Shown in pieces: positions 15,208 through 23,322 of a DNA stretch of 64,000 nt. A program made the translations under genes and the position numbers. The notes beneath the pieces were generated by a model. It did not search any database. It had not been told where the DNA came from and saw only the letters and a list, made by a program, of their open reading frames with translations. Positions within the stretch are counted from its first letter, which is position 1. The number at the start of each line of letters is the position of its first letter. The DNA lies in contig JAYYJN010000079.1 of NCBI GenBank assembly GCA_036146215.1, positions 1-64,000 of the forward strand, written 5' to 3'. The stretch comes from UBA7805 sp036146215. Its GTDB lineage: Bacteria > Planctomycetota > Planctomycetia > Pirellulales > UBA7805.

Positions 15208-16764
15208 ATGAGTTTATGGAAGATTGCCTGGCGGAGCGTTCAACAACGAAGTCTTTCCTCGTTGTTGACTGGCCTTTCCATTGCCCTGGGGACGGCATTG
15301 GTGATTATTGTTTTGGTGGTGTACGGGGTGGTTGCTCAATCATTCCGTGAGGCAGCACAGGGCTACCATCTTATTCTTGGTGCGAAGGGTGGAAAGTTAC
15401 AATTGACGCTCAACACGGTGTTTCATCTGAGTCAACCAATCGAGAACGTGCCATATTCGTTCTATAAAGAGTTTACTGAATACAAAGATGCAGAGGGCAA
15501 ACCGACGCGAGGAAAGTATGCTTCGGCAGTCGAGGTGGCGGTTCCCTATTGTTTAGGGGACAGTTACCAGGAGTTTCGCGTTGTCGGGACCACACCCGAT
15601 TTATTCGATAAATTGAGCTACGGTAGCTATGCCGATGGAAAACCGAAATTTTACGAATTCTCGGCAGGCAAAAACTTCACAGCGGATGATTTTCGCGGTG
15701 CGGTGATTGGCGCTGTGGCGGCAAAGAAAACGGGTTTAACGGTCGGTGACCGATTTCCCATTACACACGGATTGGCGGAAGACGAGGATGCACATGTTCA
15801 TGAGGAAGATGCGTTTCATGTGGTAGGCATTTTAAAGCCGACCGGCACACCCAATGACCGTGCGGTGTTTGTCAACATGGAAGGTTTTTATCTGATCGGC
15901 GACCACGCGAAACCGGTTGAATCCGAACCGGAGTCAGCCGAATCGCGAGAATACAGACAGCAGGTGGATCGCTTAAAGAGAGTCGATACGATGCTGGCGA
16001 AATTGCTTGCCGCGGGTAAGCTCGAACCGAATGTTGCAAGCGAAGTGAAACAGGTGGAATCTTTGCTTGGCGAAATGCAGGAGTCATTCGCCGCAAAGAT
16101 TACCGATGACAAGGACCAGTCCACCTCAGTGGTCACACCTGCACCGGATACAGAGGGTAAAGCCGTTCCATTGCCGGAAAATCAACGCGAGGTAACGGCG
16201 GTGTTGTTATTGCTCAAGAACGATGTCTTTTCTCAAATCTTGCACAATAAAGTCAACGAAGGCAGTGTCGCTCAGGCCGTTTATCCCAGTCGGGAGGTTG
16301 CCCAACTTTTTGAGGGAATCGTGGGGCATGTCCAAACAATCCTCTTGGTTCTCGCAATTCTTGTCGTGATTGTCGCAGGAGTTGGTGTCATGGTGAGTAT
16401 GTATAACTCGATGAGTGATCGGAGTCGAGAAATTGGCATCATGCGAGCATTGGGTGCCGGGCGGGTTACCGTGATGACCATTGTTCTGCTCGAAGCGATT
16501 CTGTTGGCTGTCCTTGGCGGCGCAGTCGGAGTAATTCTCGGGCATTCTGCCATTGGTGCTTTTGCATCAGTTATCGCGGACAACACCGGGGTAATGATTC
16601 ACTTTTTAGAACCAGCACCTGCAGCGGATTTCGGCGGTTGGCGTATATCCCCTGAGTTGGTTTTGATTCCCGCATTAATTCTACTGGCAGTCCTCGTTGG
16701 CTTTCTTCCGGCATTGGTCGCTTATCGGACCGATGTCTCCCGGGCATTGAGTCAGTCTCCCTAG
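15208..16764 (+). CDS. MacB/LolE-type ABC permease with His/acid-rich loop
   Basis: A 518-residue inner-membrane protein with one N-terminal helix (about 18-43), a large periplasmic domain (about 45-370) and three C-terminal helices, the FtsX/MacB topology. The cytoplasmic coupling segment SDRSREIGIMRALGAGR between the second and third helices is the family hallmark. The periplasmic domain contains a short loop with an unusual density of His, Asp and Glu (residues 186-205, HGLAEDEDAHVHEEDAFHVV), which resembles a metal-binding loop. Together with the ATPase it should form a mechanotransmission-type transporter acting on periplasmic substrates or lipoproteins. Its neighbours downstream are exported proteins likely to work with it. 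Substrate unknown; metal handling is a hypothesis. Confidence 0.9.
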   Translation: MSLWKIAWRSVQQRSLSSLLTGLSIALGTALVIIVLVVYGVVAQSFREAAQGYHLILGAKGGKLQLTLNTVFHLSQPIENVPYSFYKEFTEYKDAEGKPTRGKYASAVEVAVPYCLGDSYQEFRVVGTTPDLFDKLSYGSYADGKPKFYEFSAGKNFTADDFRGAVIGAVAAKKTGLTVGDRFPITHGLAEDEDAHVHEEDAFHVVGILKPTGTPNDRAVFVNMEGFYLIGDHAKPVESEPESAESREYRQQVDRLKRVDTMLAKLLAAGKLEPNVASEVKQVESLLGEMQESFAAKITDDKDQSTSVVTPAPDTEGKAVPLPENQREVTAVLLLLKNDVFSQILHNKVNEGSVAQAVYPSREVAQLFEGIVGHVQTILLVLAILVVIVAGVGVMVSMYNSMSDRSREIGIMRALGAGRVTVMTIVLLEAILLAVLGGAVGVILGHSAIGAFASVIADNTGVMIHFLEPAPAADFGGWRISPELVLIPALILLAVLVGFLPALVAYRTDVSRALSQSP

Positions 16765-16786
16765 AGGGGAATCTGGAACGAATCGC

Positions 16787-18223
16787 ATGTCTGCTTTTGT
16801 GAAATTTCTCTTGCAGGTGACTACTCTTATTAGTCTGGGATTCAGCATCGCCCCACCCGGAGTCGTGGAGGGGTGTTCGATTTGTGCCAGCCTCTCACCA
16901 ACACTTTGTGATGAAATGGCCGCCGCAGATCTTGCAGTTGTCGCGGAATACATCGGTACTCCGGAGGTCGATCCGGGGATCGCCGATCCGGAGGCGTATA
17001 AATCATCGTTTCGAATCCGAAATATCTTTAAGGGGTCCGACGAAATTGATGACAGTCTTTCGGTGAAGGTACTTTTTTTCCCCAGCGAGAGTGCTAAATC
17101 GGGTGATCAGTATCTTATCCATGGCAATTGGATCGACAACGATGATCAGACTGCTATGGAAATCCGCTGGACAACCCCGATCGCCATGTCAGACGAAGCG
17201 ATAGCGTACTTAAATCGAATGAGGAGTTTACCGGAAGATGAGCCGCAACGATTGATCGAGGCAATGGCTTATTTAGAGAGTGATGATCCGATGCTTCGCC
17301 GGGATGCATTTGACGAATTCGGCAAAGCCCCCTATGAATTGCTCGAGCAGTTGAAACCGGTGCTCGATAAGCAAACTTTGATTGCTAAAATTGATAATCC
17401 GGAGACCGAATCGAACATCAGGAAACTCTGTTACACCCTCCTCACGATCTGCGGTACACCGCAGGAGTTGCCTTTTCTAACGTCAAAAATAAAACAAGAG
17501 CAGAAGCAGGCGAGCGACTCGCTTCCCGCGATTATTGCCTGCTATTTGAGTATTGCCGGCGCAGAGGGTTTACCGCTCATTGAGAACGTCTTTCTCATGC
17601 AGGAGGGATCCGATCACGAGCGACGCGCGGGGGACGCGATCACGGCGTTACGGTTTCACGGGCAAGAGGCATCGGTTATTAAGCGAGAGCGGATAAGCGA
17701 TGTATTTTTACGAATGCTACAAAGACCCACGTTGGGTGCCCGCGTTTTGAGTGATCTTGCGCGTTGGGAAAATTGGTCGGCAGTGGATCAAGTTGTTGCC
17801 ATGTTTATCAATGCGGACGGAGATGGGTTGTGGGTACGGGAACCGGCGATTCGCTATTTACTCGCCTGTCCCACCGAATCAGCAAAAAAACAGATTCCAA
17901 AACTCGAGGCACTTGATCCCCTTGCGGTTCGCAATGGCCGACGGTTCGCGCTTCCCTTCGCAATGGGCCCAAGGAACATCGGCGTGGAGAATCAGACGGT
18001 CAACGCCTCGCAAGGCGAGCGGACCGAGACCCCACGGGTGGGCAATGCAGAGCCTGCCACTGATACTCCGGTGGTTTTTGGTGAAAAACAGCCGACAGTG
18101 ACACAGGTTCCACTCAGGCAGCAGATGGACCCCTGGCGCTATGGCATTCCGCTCGTCATTGGTGTGTTGTTCGTGGTATTATTAGGTTGGTTTGTGATGC
18201 GGCGGCAACCACAATCTTTTTGA
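16787..18223 (+). CDS. Exported CxxC protein with HEAT-like repeats and C-terminal anchor
   Basis: A 478-residue protein with a signal sequence (KFLLQVTTLISLGFSIAPP) followed directly by a cysteine motif GCSICASLSPTLC (Cys30, 33, 41). The region to about 125 (FRIRNIFKGSDEI, a beta-rich stretch) is followed by helical repeats from about 140 to 380 that look HEAT-like (LESDDPMLRRDAFDEFGKA). Near the C-terminus a low-complexity Thr/Gln/Pro linker leads to one membrane helix (IPLVIGVLFVVLLGWFV) and a basic tail, so the bulk of the protein probably faces the periplasm. It is clearly paralogous to the next gene. I do not recognise a named family; the position after an ABC ATPase-permease pair suggests a periplasmic partner of that transporter. 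Confidence 0.8.
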   Translation: MSAFVKFLLQVTTLISLGFSIAPPGVVEGCSICASLSPTLCDEMAAADLAVVAEYIGTPEVDPGIADPEAYKSSFRIRNIFKGSDEIDDSLSVKVLFFPSESAKSGDQYLIHGNWIDNDDQTAMEIRWTTPIAMSDEAIAYLNRMRSLPEDEPQRLIEAMAYLESDDPMLRRDAFDEFGKAPYELLEQLKPVLDKQTLIAKIDNPETESNIRKLCYTLLTICGTPQELPFLTSKIKQEQKQASDSLPAIIACYLSIAGAEGLPLIENVFLMQEGSDHERRAGDAITALRFHGQEASVIKRERISDVFLRMLQRPTLGARVLSDLARWENWSAVDQVVAMFINADGDGLWVREPAIRYLLACPTESAKKQIPKLEALDPLAVRNGRRFALPFAMGPRNIGVENQTVNASQGERTETPRVGNAEPATDTPVVFGEKQPTVTQVPLRQQMDPWRYGIPLVIGVLFVVLLGWFVMRRQPQSF

Positions 18224-18264
18224 TTGTGTTGTTCCCAGAAAAATCATCGCGAGGTTCAAGGCAA

Positions 18265-19515
18265 ATGCAATCTTTTTTTCGGATTTTGGCGGTGGTGTTG
18301 TTTTTATCCGGTGGTACCAGCCTCCTCTTAGCCTGTCCTTTTTGTCGCCCCGTAAAGACCACCTTCACCGAAGATATCAATGCCGCCGATGTGGCAGTAC
18401 TCGGCGAACTTGTGGCCCGCCCAAAGCGCCCTGACTCGAGTGAGGGTGAATTGCCTGCGGCTGACATTATTGATTCTTATAAGACCACATTTCGAATCAA
18501 AAAAATTTATAAAGGAGACAAGCGAGTCGATCTTGGCGATGAGATTGTCGCAATTTATACGGGAGATGCTCCCCTGGGTGCAGAATGTTTGCTTCGTGGA
18601 ATCGGAAAAGAAGAAGATCTGCAATGGGTTCCTCCGGTGCCGCTAAGTCAACGGGCTCAGACGTATGTGGAGCAAGTGCTGAAGCTTCCGGAGAATGGAT
18701 CTGAAAGGTTAGTCTTTTTTGAAGATTATCTGGAAGATAAAGATCCGATTTTGCAAGGAGATGCCTTCGATGAATTTGCAAGAGCTGACTACCAGGCACT
18801 CAAAGATATTCGTGCCCGTATCGATCATGAAAGGCTTCTAGGGTGGATTCAAAATCCCGATGTGACTCCCTCCAATCGTCGTCTTTATTTCACAATGCTG
18901 AGCGTTTGTGGGAAACCAGAAGATTTGGGTTTGCTCCGCGAAATGCTCGTTTCTGGAGACGAGAGCCAACTAAAGGGTCTCGATTCATTGATCTCTTGTT
19001 ATCTCACCCTTGCTGGTTCAAAAGGCATCGATTTGGTTGAAGACGAATTTTTAAGGGGTGGCGTGTTTTGGGATCCTGAATATGTACACACGTATGCGGC
19101 AATCATGGCAATTCGCTTTCAGGGGCAGGAAGGCGACATAATTCCACGTGATCGGCTGATTGCAGCTTTGCAGATTGTGCTTGACCGACCTGAGTTGGCG
19201 GATCTGGTGATACCGGATTTAGCCCGCTGGAAAGATTGGGGTTCTATGGACCGTCTTGTTCAGATGTTTAAAGATGCTGGGGAAAAATCGAGTTGGGTTC
19301 GTGTGCCGATTGTTAATTTTCTCCGCGCATGTCCCCTTCCGGAGGCCAAAGAACAATTGGGAGAACTGGCTAAGATTGATCCAGATGCGGTGAGGCGAGC
19401 CACCACATTTTTCCCATTCGCTACGGGAAGTCGGGGGAAAAAATCAGAAGTTGCCACTGCTACGAAGCCGAAAGAAGAGAAACAAGAGACCGAGAAATCT
19501 TCGCCGAAACCATAA
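18265..19515 (+). CDS. Exported CxxC protein, tandem paralogue
   Basis: A 416-residue paralogue of the preceding protein. It starts at the ATG 18265; an in-frame codon at 18187 would overlap the upstream gene. A signal sequence (FRILAVVLFLSGGTSLLLA) ends right at Cys24 of CPFC; because LLAC fits a lipobox, lipidation at Cys24 is possible and would tether it to a membrane. The beta-rich part (FRIKKIYKGDKRVD) and the helical repeats (LEDKDPILQGDAFDEFARA, then RARIDHERLLGWIQNP) align with the upstream copy. The C-terminus differs: instead of a membrane helix it ends in a Lys/Glu-rich charged tail. The duplication with different anchoring suggests two non-redundant partners in one complex. Function unknown. 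Confidence 0.8.
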   Translation: MQSFFRILAVVLFLSGGTSLLLACPFCRPVKTTFTEDINAADVAVLGELVARPKRPDSSEGELPAADIIDSYKTTFRIKKIYKGDKRVDLGDEIVAIYTGDAPLGAECLLRGIGKEEDLQWVPPVPLSQRAQTYVEQVLKLPENGSERLVFFEDYLEDKDPILQGDAFDEFARADYQALKDIRARIDHERLLGWIQNPDVTPSNRRLYFTMLSVCGKPEDLGLLREMLVSGDESQLKGLDSLISCYLTLAGSKGIDLVEDEFLRGGVFWDPEYVHTYAAIMAIRFQGQEGDIIPRDRLIAALQIVLDRPELADLVIPDLARWKDWGSMDRLVQMFKDAGEKSSWVRVPIVNFLRACPLPEAKEQLGELAKIDPDAVRRATTFFPFATGSRGKKSEVATATKPKEEKQETEKSSPKP

Positions 19516-19581
19516 ATTTTATTTCGCGTGGATGGTATCAATTCATAGATTAATTAGATCATTGTCCGAAATCGCATCGAC

Positions 19582-20262
19582 ATGAGTATGAATGTCCAGT
19601 TAGGTGAGACGATTGACGTGACTGTCAGTGATGACGACTATCGCGCATTGTCGGGCGCAGCAGTAATGAGTCTTGCACTCGGATTTTTGTCGGCCCTTGC
19701 CTTACTTACTCTTTATTTAGCTGCAATTCCCATTTTAGGCATCCTGTTCGGTTTTTATGCAATCTTGCAAATCCGTAAACATCCGAGTGAACTAACAGGC
19801 CGGGGTGTCGCAATCGCGGGAGTGATTCTTTCGTCCACGCTTCTCGTAGCAGGCGCAAGTGTCGCATCGTACGTGTATGCCACAGAAGTACCAAGCGGAT
19901 ATGAGCGGATTTTTTATTCCCAGCTGCAACCAGAGGAAGGAAAAATCGGACAAAAGATTCCGCCACTTGCTGAAGAGCTCGATGGAAAAAAGGTTTTTAT
20001 CAAGGGATATGTCTTTCCTGGGAAACAACGCCAAGGAATCAAAACCTTTCTATTGGTTCGCGATAAAGGAGACTGCTGTTTTGGTGGAAATCCGAAATTA
20101 ACCGATCGGATCCAGGTCACGCTGTCTGACCCTGAGCGGTTGCAATTTGATCCTTACCTGCACAAAGTTGCTGGCACATTCAGGCTCGTCAAGAATCCGG
20201 GCCAAGCGGTCGATGCGGGTGGCGAAGTTTATTATCATCTGGATAACGGTCAGTTGCGATGA
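19582..20262 (+). CDS. Membrane protein with DUF4190-like N-terminus and DUF3299-like C-terminus
   Basis: A 226-residue protein. Two hydrophobic helices (about 28-55 and 73-95) flank AILQIRKHPSELTGRGVAIAG, the typical loop of the DUF4190 family. The periplasmic C-terminal half reads LDGKKVFIKGYVFPGKQ, FLLVRDKGDCCFGG and HKVAGTFRLVK, which matches the layout of DUF3299 domains (small beta domains, often with a cysteine after the LLV strand). The Cys-Cys pair at 163-164 is shared with the next protein. The stop overlaps the next start as ATGA at 20259-20262, indicating translational coupling. Function unknown; inferred to be a periplasmic accessory of the upstream ABC transporter. Confidence 0.8.
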   Translation: MSMNVQLGETIDVTVSDDDYRALSGAAVMSLALGFLSALALLTLYLAAIPILGILFGFYAILQIRKHPSELTGRGVAIAGVILSSTLLVAGASVASYVYATEVPSGYERIFYSQLQPEEGKIGQKIPPLAEELDGKKVFIKGYVFPGKQRQGIKTFLLVRDKGDCCFGGNPKLTDRIQVTLSDPERLQFDPYLHKVAGTFRLVKNPGQAVDAGGEVYYHLDNGQLR

Positions 20263-20855
20263 TCAAAGGTGGTTGGACGAAAAATACTCTCTTGGTGATG
20301 GTGGCTTTGTTGCTGCCAGCGTGTAATCAGGGTTTAACAGTGCCATTGGAATCGTCTTCTTCAGCGTCCTCGTCAGACGAAGATGGATCCAATACTGGTG
20401 AGCGGAAAGTCAATCAAGGCGACGATCAGCAAGCTGAATCCGCGAGGCCACTGTTTCCAATAGCACAAAAGTCCAAGAGTTCTAAAACACAAGCGATCTC
20501 ATTTGATGACATCAAGTTTGAAATGAAAATAGACGACCCGTTTGATCGCTCGATGCTCACCAAAAAGATTACCGAGTATGACGGGCAGAAGATTAAGATT
20601 CGCGGATACATCTTGCCAAGTTTCAAGCAAGATGGACTCACCCAATTTGTCTTGGTTCGAGACAATTTAGAGTGTTGCTTCGGGCCAGGTGCCGCGCTTT
20701 ATGATTGTGTCATGGTAGAGATGCAGGCCGGAAAGAGTGCCAGTTACAGCGTGCGACCGGTGACAGTTGAGGGCGGTTTTAAAATCACTGAATGGAAAGA
20801 TTATGATGGGGTCATTCGGGCGATTTATCATCTCGACGGGGATGTCGTCTACTGA
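20259..20855 (+). CDS. DUF3299-like lipoprotein
   Basis: A 198-residue predicted lipoprotein: the hydrophobic stretch LLVMVALLLPAC ends in a lipobox with Cys22, followed by a Ser/Asp-rich flexible linker to about residue 85. The C-terminal domain (about 92-198) parallels that of the preceding gene: YDGQKIKIRGYILPS, FVLVRDNLECCFGPG and a final IYHLDGDVVY. Both keep the adjacent cysteine pair in the same place, suggesting a shared ligand such as a metal or a disulfide. The start overlaps the previous stop by four bases. It ends the locus; the next gene, a sulfatase, is convergent 18 bases away. No experimentally defined function that I can name. Confidence 0.8.
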   Translation: MIKGGWTKNTLLVMVALLLPACNQGLTVPLESSSSASSSDEDGSNTGERKVNQGDDQQAESARPLFPIAQKSKSSKTQAISFDDIKFEMKIDDPFDRSMLTKKITEYDGQKIKIRGYILPSFKQDGLTQFVLVRDNLECCFGPGAALYDCVMVEMQAGKSASYSVRPVTVEGGFKITEWKDYDGVIRAIYHLDGDVVY

Positions 20856-20873
20856 AAAGTGAGATCGAATCAC

Positions 20874-22355
20874 TTAGCCGCTGCGGGCAAGAGCCGGATA
20901 GAGAGCCTGCAGATTCAGCGTATCGCCGGTCTCTCTCTGTAAGTTCAGCAATTCTGTAAAAAGTTGTTGCAATCGTTTTTTTTGTTTTGGACTATTCGCC
21001 AGATTGTGTAACTCGTTCGGGTCTGCCTGCAGATCAAACAAAAGAATTTTGCGAATCGTCGGGTAGAGGATTAATTTAAATCCGTTTTGGACAATCATTC
21101 TTTGGCTTTGCATGTATCCGCCATAGATTGCATCATAGTTGTCCACACGCTGCTTTCGCAGGATGGGAACAAGACTGCGAAATTGTATGTGTGCAGGCAC
21201 GTCAATCTCGGCGAATTCTAACGTAGTTGGCATAATGTCCTGCAGATAGATTGGCGTTGAAAAACGTTGCCCCGATTCGATACCTGGTCCTTTTAAAATA
21301 AATGGGACTCGCATGCTGTGATCAAACATATTTTGTTTACCCAGCAGGCCATGATTTCCGACCGCGAGGCCGTGGTCGGCAGAGAAAATAATAAGTGTGT
21401 TGTCAGCATATTGTGACTCTTTAATCAGATCCAGAATCCGACCGACTTGCTGATCCAAGTGTGAAATAATTGCATAATATTCCTGGCGATGGACTTGGAC
21501 TGCATGTGGCGTCCGTGGAAACGGTGCTAATCGCTCATCTCGCAATTGTGCATCGCAACCCATCGCATCTTTATATGGGTATTCGGGAACAAAAGACTTC
21601 GGCACCGCAATATTCTCAAGCGGATAAGCATCTATAAATTCTTTTGGTGCCTGCCGAGGATCATGCGGGGCATTGAATGCGAGATACATGAAAAATGGTG
21701 TGTTGTCCGGAACTCCTCCTTTGATGAAATCACAAGCATCATTTGCAAGCACCTCACTCCAATGTTTCCCGCCTTGCCAATAGCCGCCCTGCGCCGGATT
21801 CCAGGCTTTCCAGAGGTCTTCTTTGCGCGGCCTGTCATAACTTGCTGGCGTATCGGCGGGCATTCCCGGTCGTACATGTTTTACGATATCAAACACGTTG
21901 GTCACGTCTGTTTGAAGATGCCATTTTCCAGAGAAAAAGGTGGTATAGCCAGCGTCCTGAAAATACTGACTCCACAATTTTTTGCTGCGGCTTTTCTTAG
22001 TGAGAGGCTTGACCTCCCTTTGCGCCTGCCAAAGAAAGCGTCCCGTGTTGAGCATACTCCGACTGGCAACACAAATTGCGCCATGCCAGCCTCCCTGATT
22101 ATAGGCATGTGTAAAAACTGAGCCTGCTTGCGCTAGGTTATCTAAGTGGGGTGTACGCGGTTGATGCCCTCCTGTTGTTTCAAGCACGTTATAGGCAAGA
22201 TCGTCGGCAAAGATGAAAATGATATTTGGCCGTTTCGGGGTATCCGTTCCTGCTGCCACTCCTGCTGCCATGGTATGAAGCAGCAATACCATTGAGATGG
22301 AATATAATCCGCGACAATATGGCATTAAATCTTTCTGGCAGGGAGGCCAAGACAT
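20874..22355 (-). CDS. Secreted sulfatase
   Basis: A second exported sulfatase, 493 residues from the ATG at 22355. An ATG at 22325 gives a cleaner signal peptide (RGLYSISMVLLLHTMAAGVAAG) and is an alternative; a GTG at 22388 is less likely. Core blocks are RPNIIFIFADDLAYN, the formylglycine site CVASRSMLNTGR, FSGKWHLQTD, and NTLIIFSADHGLAVGNHGLLGKQ. The variant with CxASR and the late HGLLGKQNMFDHSMRVPFI is typical of choline-sulfatase/iduronate-sulfatase-like groups common in planctomycetes. It would hydrolyse sulfate esters of environmental glycans in the periplasm. Convergent with the ABC-DUF3299 locus and apparently unrelated to it. Confidence 0.93.
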   Translation of the reverse strand: MSWPPCQKDLMPYCRGLYSISMVLLLHTMAAGVAAGTDTPKRPNIIFIFADDLAYNVLETTGGHQPRTPHLDNLAQAGSVFTHAYNQGGWHGAICVASRSMLNTGRFLWQAQREVKPLTKKSRSKKLWSQYFQDAGYTTFFSGKWHLQTDVTNVFDIVKHVRPGMPADTPASYDRPRKEDLWKAWNPAQGGYWQGGKHWSEVLANDACDFIKGGVPDNTPFFMYLAFNAPHDPRQAPKEFIDAYPLENIAVPKSFVPEYPYKDAMGCDAQLRDERLAPFPRTPHAVQVHRQEYYAIISHLDQQVGRILDLIKESQYADNTLIIFSADHGLAVGNHGLLGKQNMFDHSMRVPFILKGPGIESGQRFSTPIYLQDIMPTTLEFAEIDVPAHIQFRSLVPILRKQRVDNYDAIYGGYMQSQRMIVQNGFKLILYPTIRKILLFDLQADPNELHNLANSPKQKKRLQQLFTELLNLQRETGDTLNLQALYPALARSG

Positions 22356-22534
22356 AATTGTCTTTTCCGATAGGAAGGTGGGCGTCACCCTACTCTCCTA
22401 CACTCAGATTGTTTGCCTGTCAACCATTTTGGCATTTTGGCTATAAGGACGCGTCAATTGACGAGCGACTTATACGGAGTTCAGAGAGTGTCTGTGATGA
22501 AACCGCGTTAAAGCCAAATAATGTTTCAATTGCG

Positions 22535-22771
22535 TCAGGCTCGATGAGGCAAAGTAAATGAGTAGAGCATGACAACCGATCCGCTGATCAATAGTCCCCA
22601 TGGAGCCCATGCGGGTGGCGAGACGACGAAACTAGAGGGGGTAGCTGCGGTGCTGTAAAGGTCGGTGTCCGAAAAATCAGCGGTTGTGAAAACGGCTGTT
22701 TCGACGACCAGGCACTCAATACCGATCAGTGAAATAAAAAGACCAACGGCCAGAATCGAAGCACGAAACAT
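22535..22771 (-). CDS. Small membrane protein, 78 residues
   Basis: A 78-residue protein with two hydrophobic segments: MFRASILAVGLFISLIGIEC at the N-terminus and WGLLISGSVVMLYSFTL at the C-terminus, joined by a polar loop with Pro-rich PSSFVVSPPAWAP. This layout agrees with small planctomycete inner-membrane proteins I recall, but no function is known to me. It is a single gene, with no tight neighbour; the sulfatase start lies 180 bases away on the same strand. Confidence 0.65.
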   Translation of the reverse strand: MFRASILAVGLFISLIGIECLVVETAVFTTADFSDTDLYSTAATPSSFVVSPPAWAPWGLLISGSVVMLYSFTLPHRA

Positions 22772-23322
22772 TTTACTGGTAAACCTTTGACAGATTAGTG
22801 TTCCCGCTTTCTGTTATCGGCCTGACCTTTGCTCAAAATAAAAGGCGTCTTGCGATCGGTTTAAACTTCGGGGCTGTCGCGGCCCCCTCTGGGGTTTTAT
22901 GAATCGCTCAATCGGCAAAAAATCTGCGCTGAACTGATCTTACAAGTTGGAATCCTTGTCGAGTTAGGCACTTACGATTAGGATGAAATTGGGAAACTCA
23001 CGAAAGTTTCCCGCTTACTTTTGCCCCCTTATCAGCTATCAGCGTCTTGTGTGACTATGCTCTCTGTGAGGTTCTGTAGCGATTATAGGGTTGGTGCGGA
23101 TGATCACCGTTTGCGAACTATTTTTCGACCCCATGAAGTTGAAAAGATATCCCTGATCGTCAGCGAAATTGGCTGCATGGGAAAAAATATAATGGATCAA
23201 ATCAAAATCTTATTGAGCGAACACTTCCACCGAAGGCATTGGACCCAAAAGCCGATGCCAATGGATAGGGCTTATTCGGCTTTTGTCATTTAGAAGTACG
23301 GCCGAGCGAAGGGATACAAAAG
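22772..23322. other. 551-base region without a convincing gene
   Basis: Between the small membrane protein (minus) and the PAS-GAF regulator (plus). The only open frame of any length (23021-23293) is Cys/His/Arg-rich with no recognisable fold and no good ribosome site, so I do not call it. A GC-rich hairpin-like stretch lies at 22870-22894 (GGGGC and GCCCC, then GGGGTTTT), and a longer stem-loop at 23247-23284 (separate entry). The length and the two structures leave room for a small RNA or a long 5' leader of the gene at 23323. Confidence 0.4.
23247..23284 (+). other. Stem-loop ahead of the PAS-GAF regulator
   Basis: AAAAGCCGA (23247-23255) pairs perfectly with TCGGCTTTT (23276-23284) around a 20-base loop. 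It has the outline of an intrinsic terminator with a four-base T end, but there is no called gene on the plus strand upstream. It could end an unrecognised small transcript or act in the leader of the gene that starts 38 bases downstream. Confidence 0.4.

Noticed and set aside
22870..22894. GC-rich GGGGC/GCCCC hairpin and GGGGTTTT as a terminator
   Set aside because: Stems are only 4-5 bp and no plus-strand gene lies upstream; kept only as a remark in the gap entry.
23021..23293. A 90-codon open frame in the long gap before the PAS-GAF gene
   Set aside because: No fold or family pattern, no good ribosome site, and it ends inside the stem-loop; treated as non-coding.
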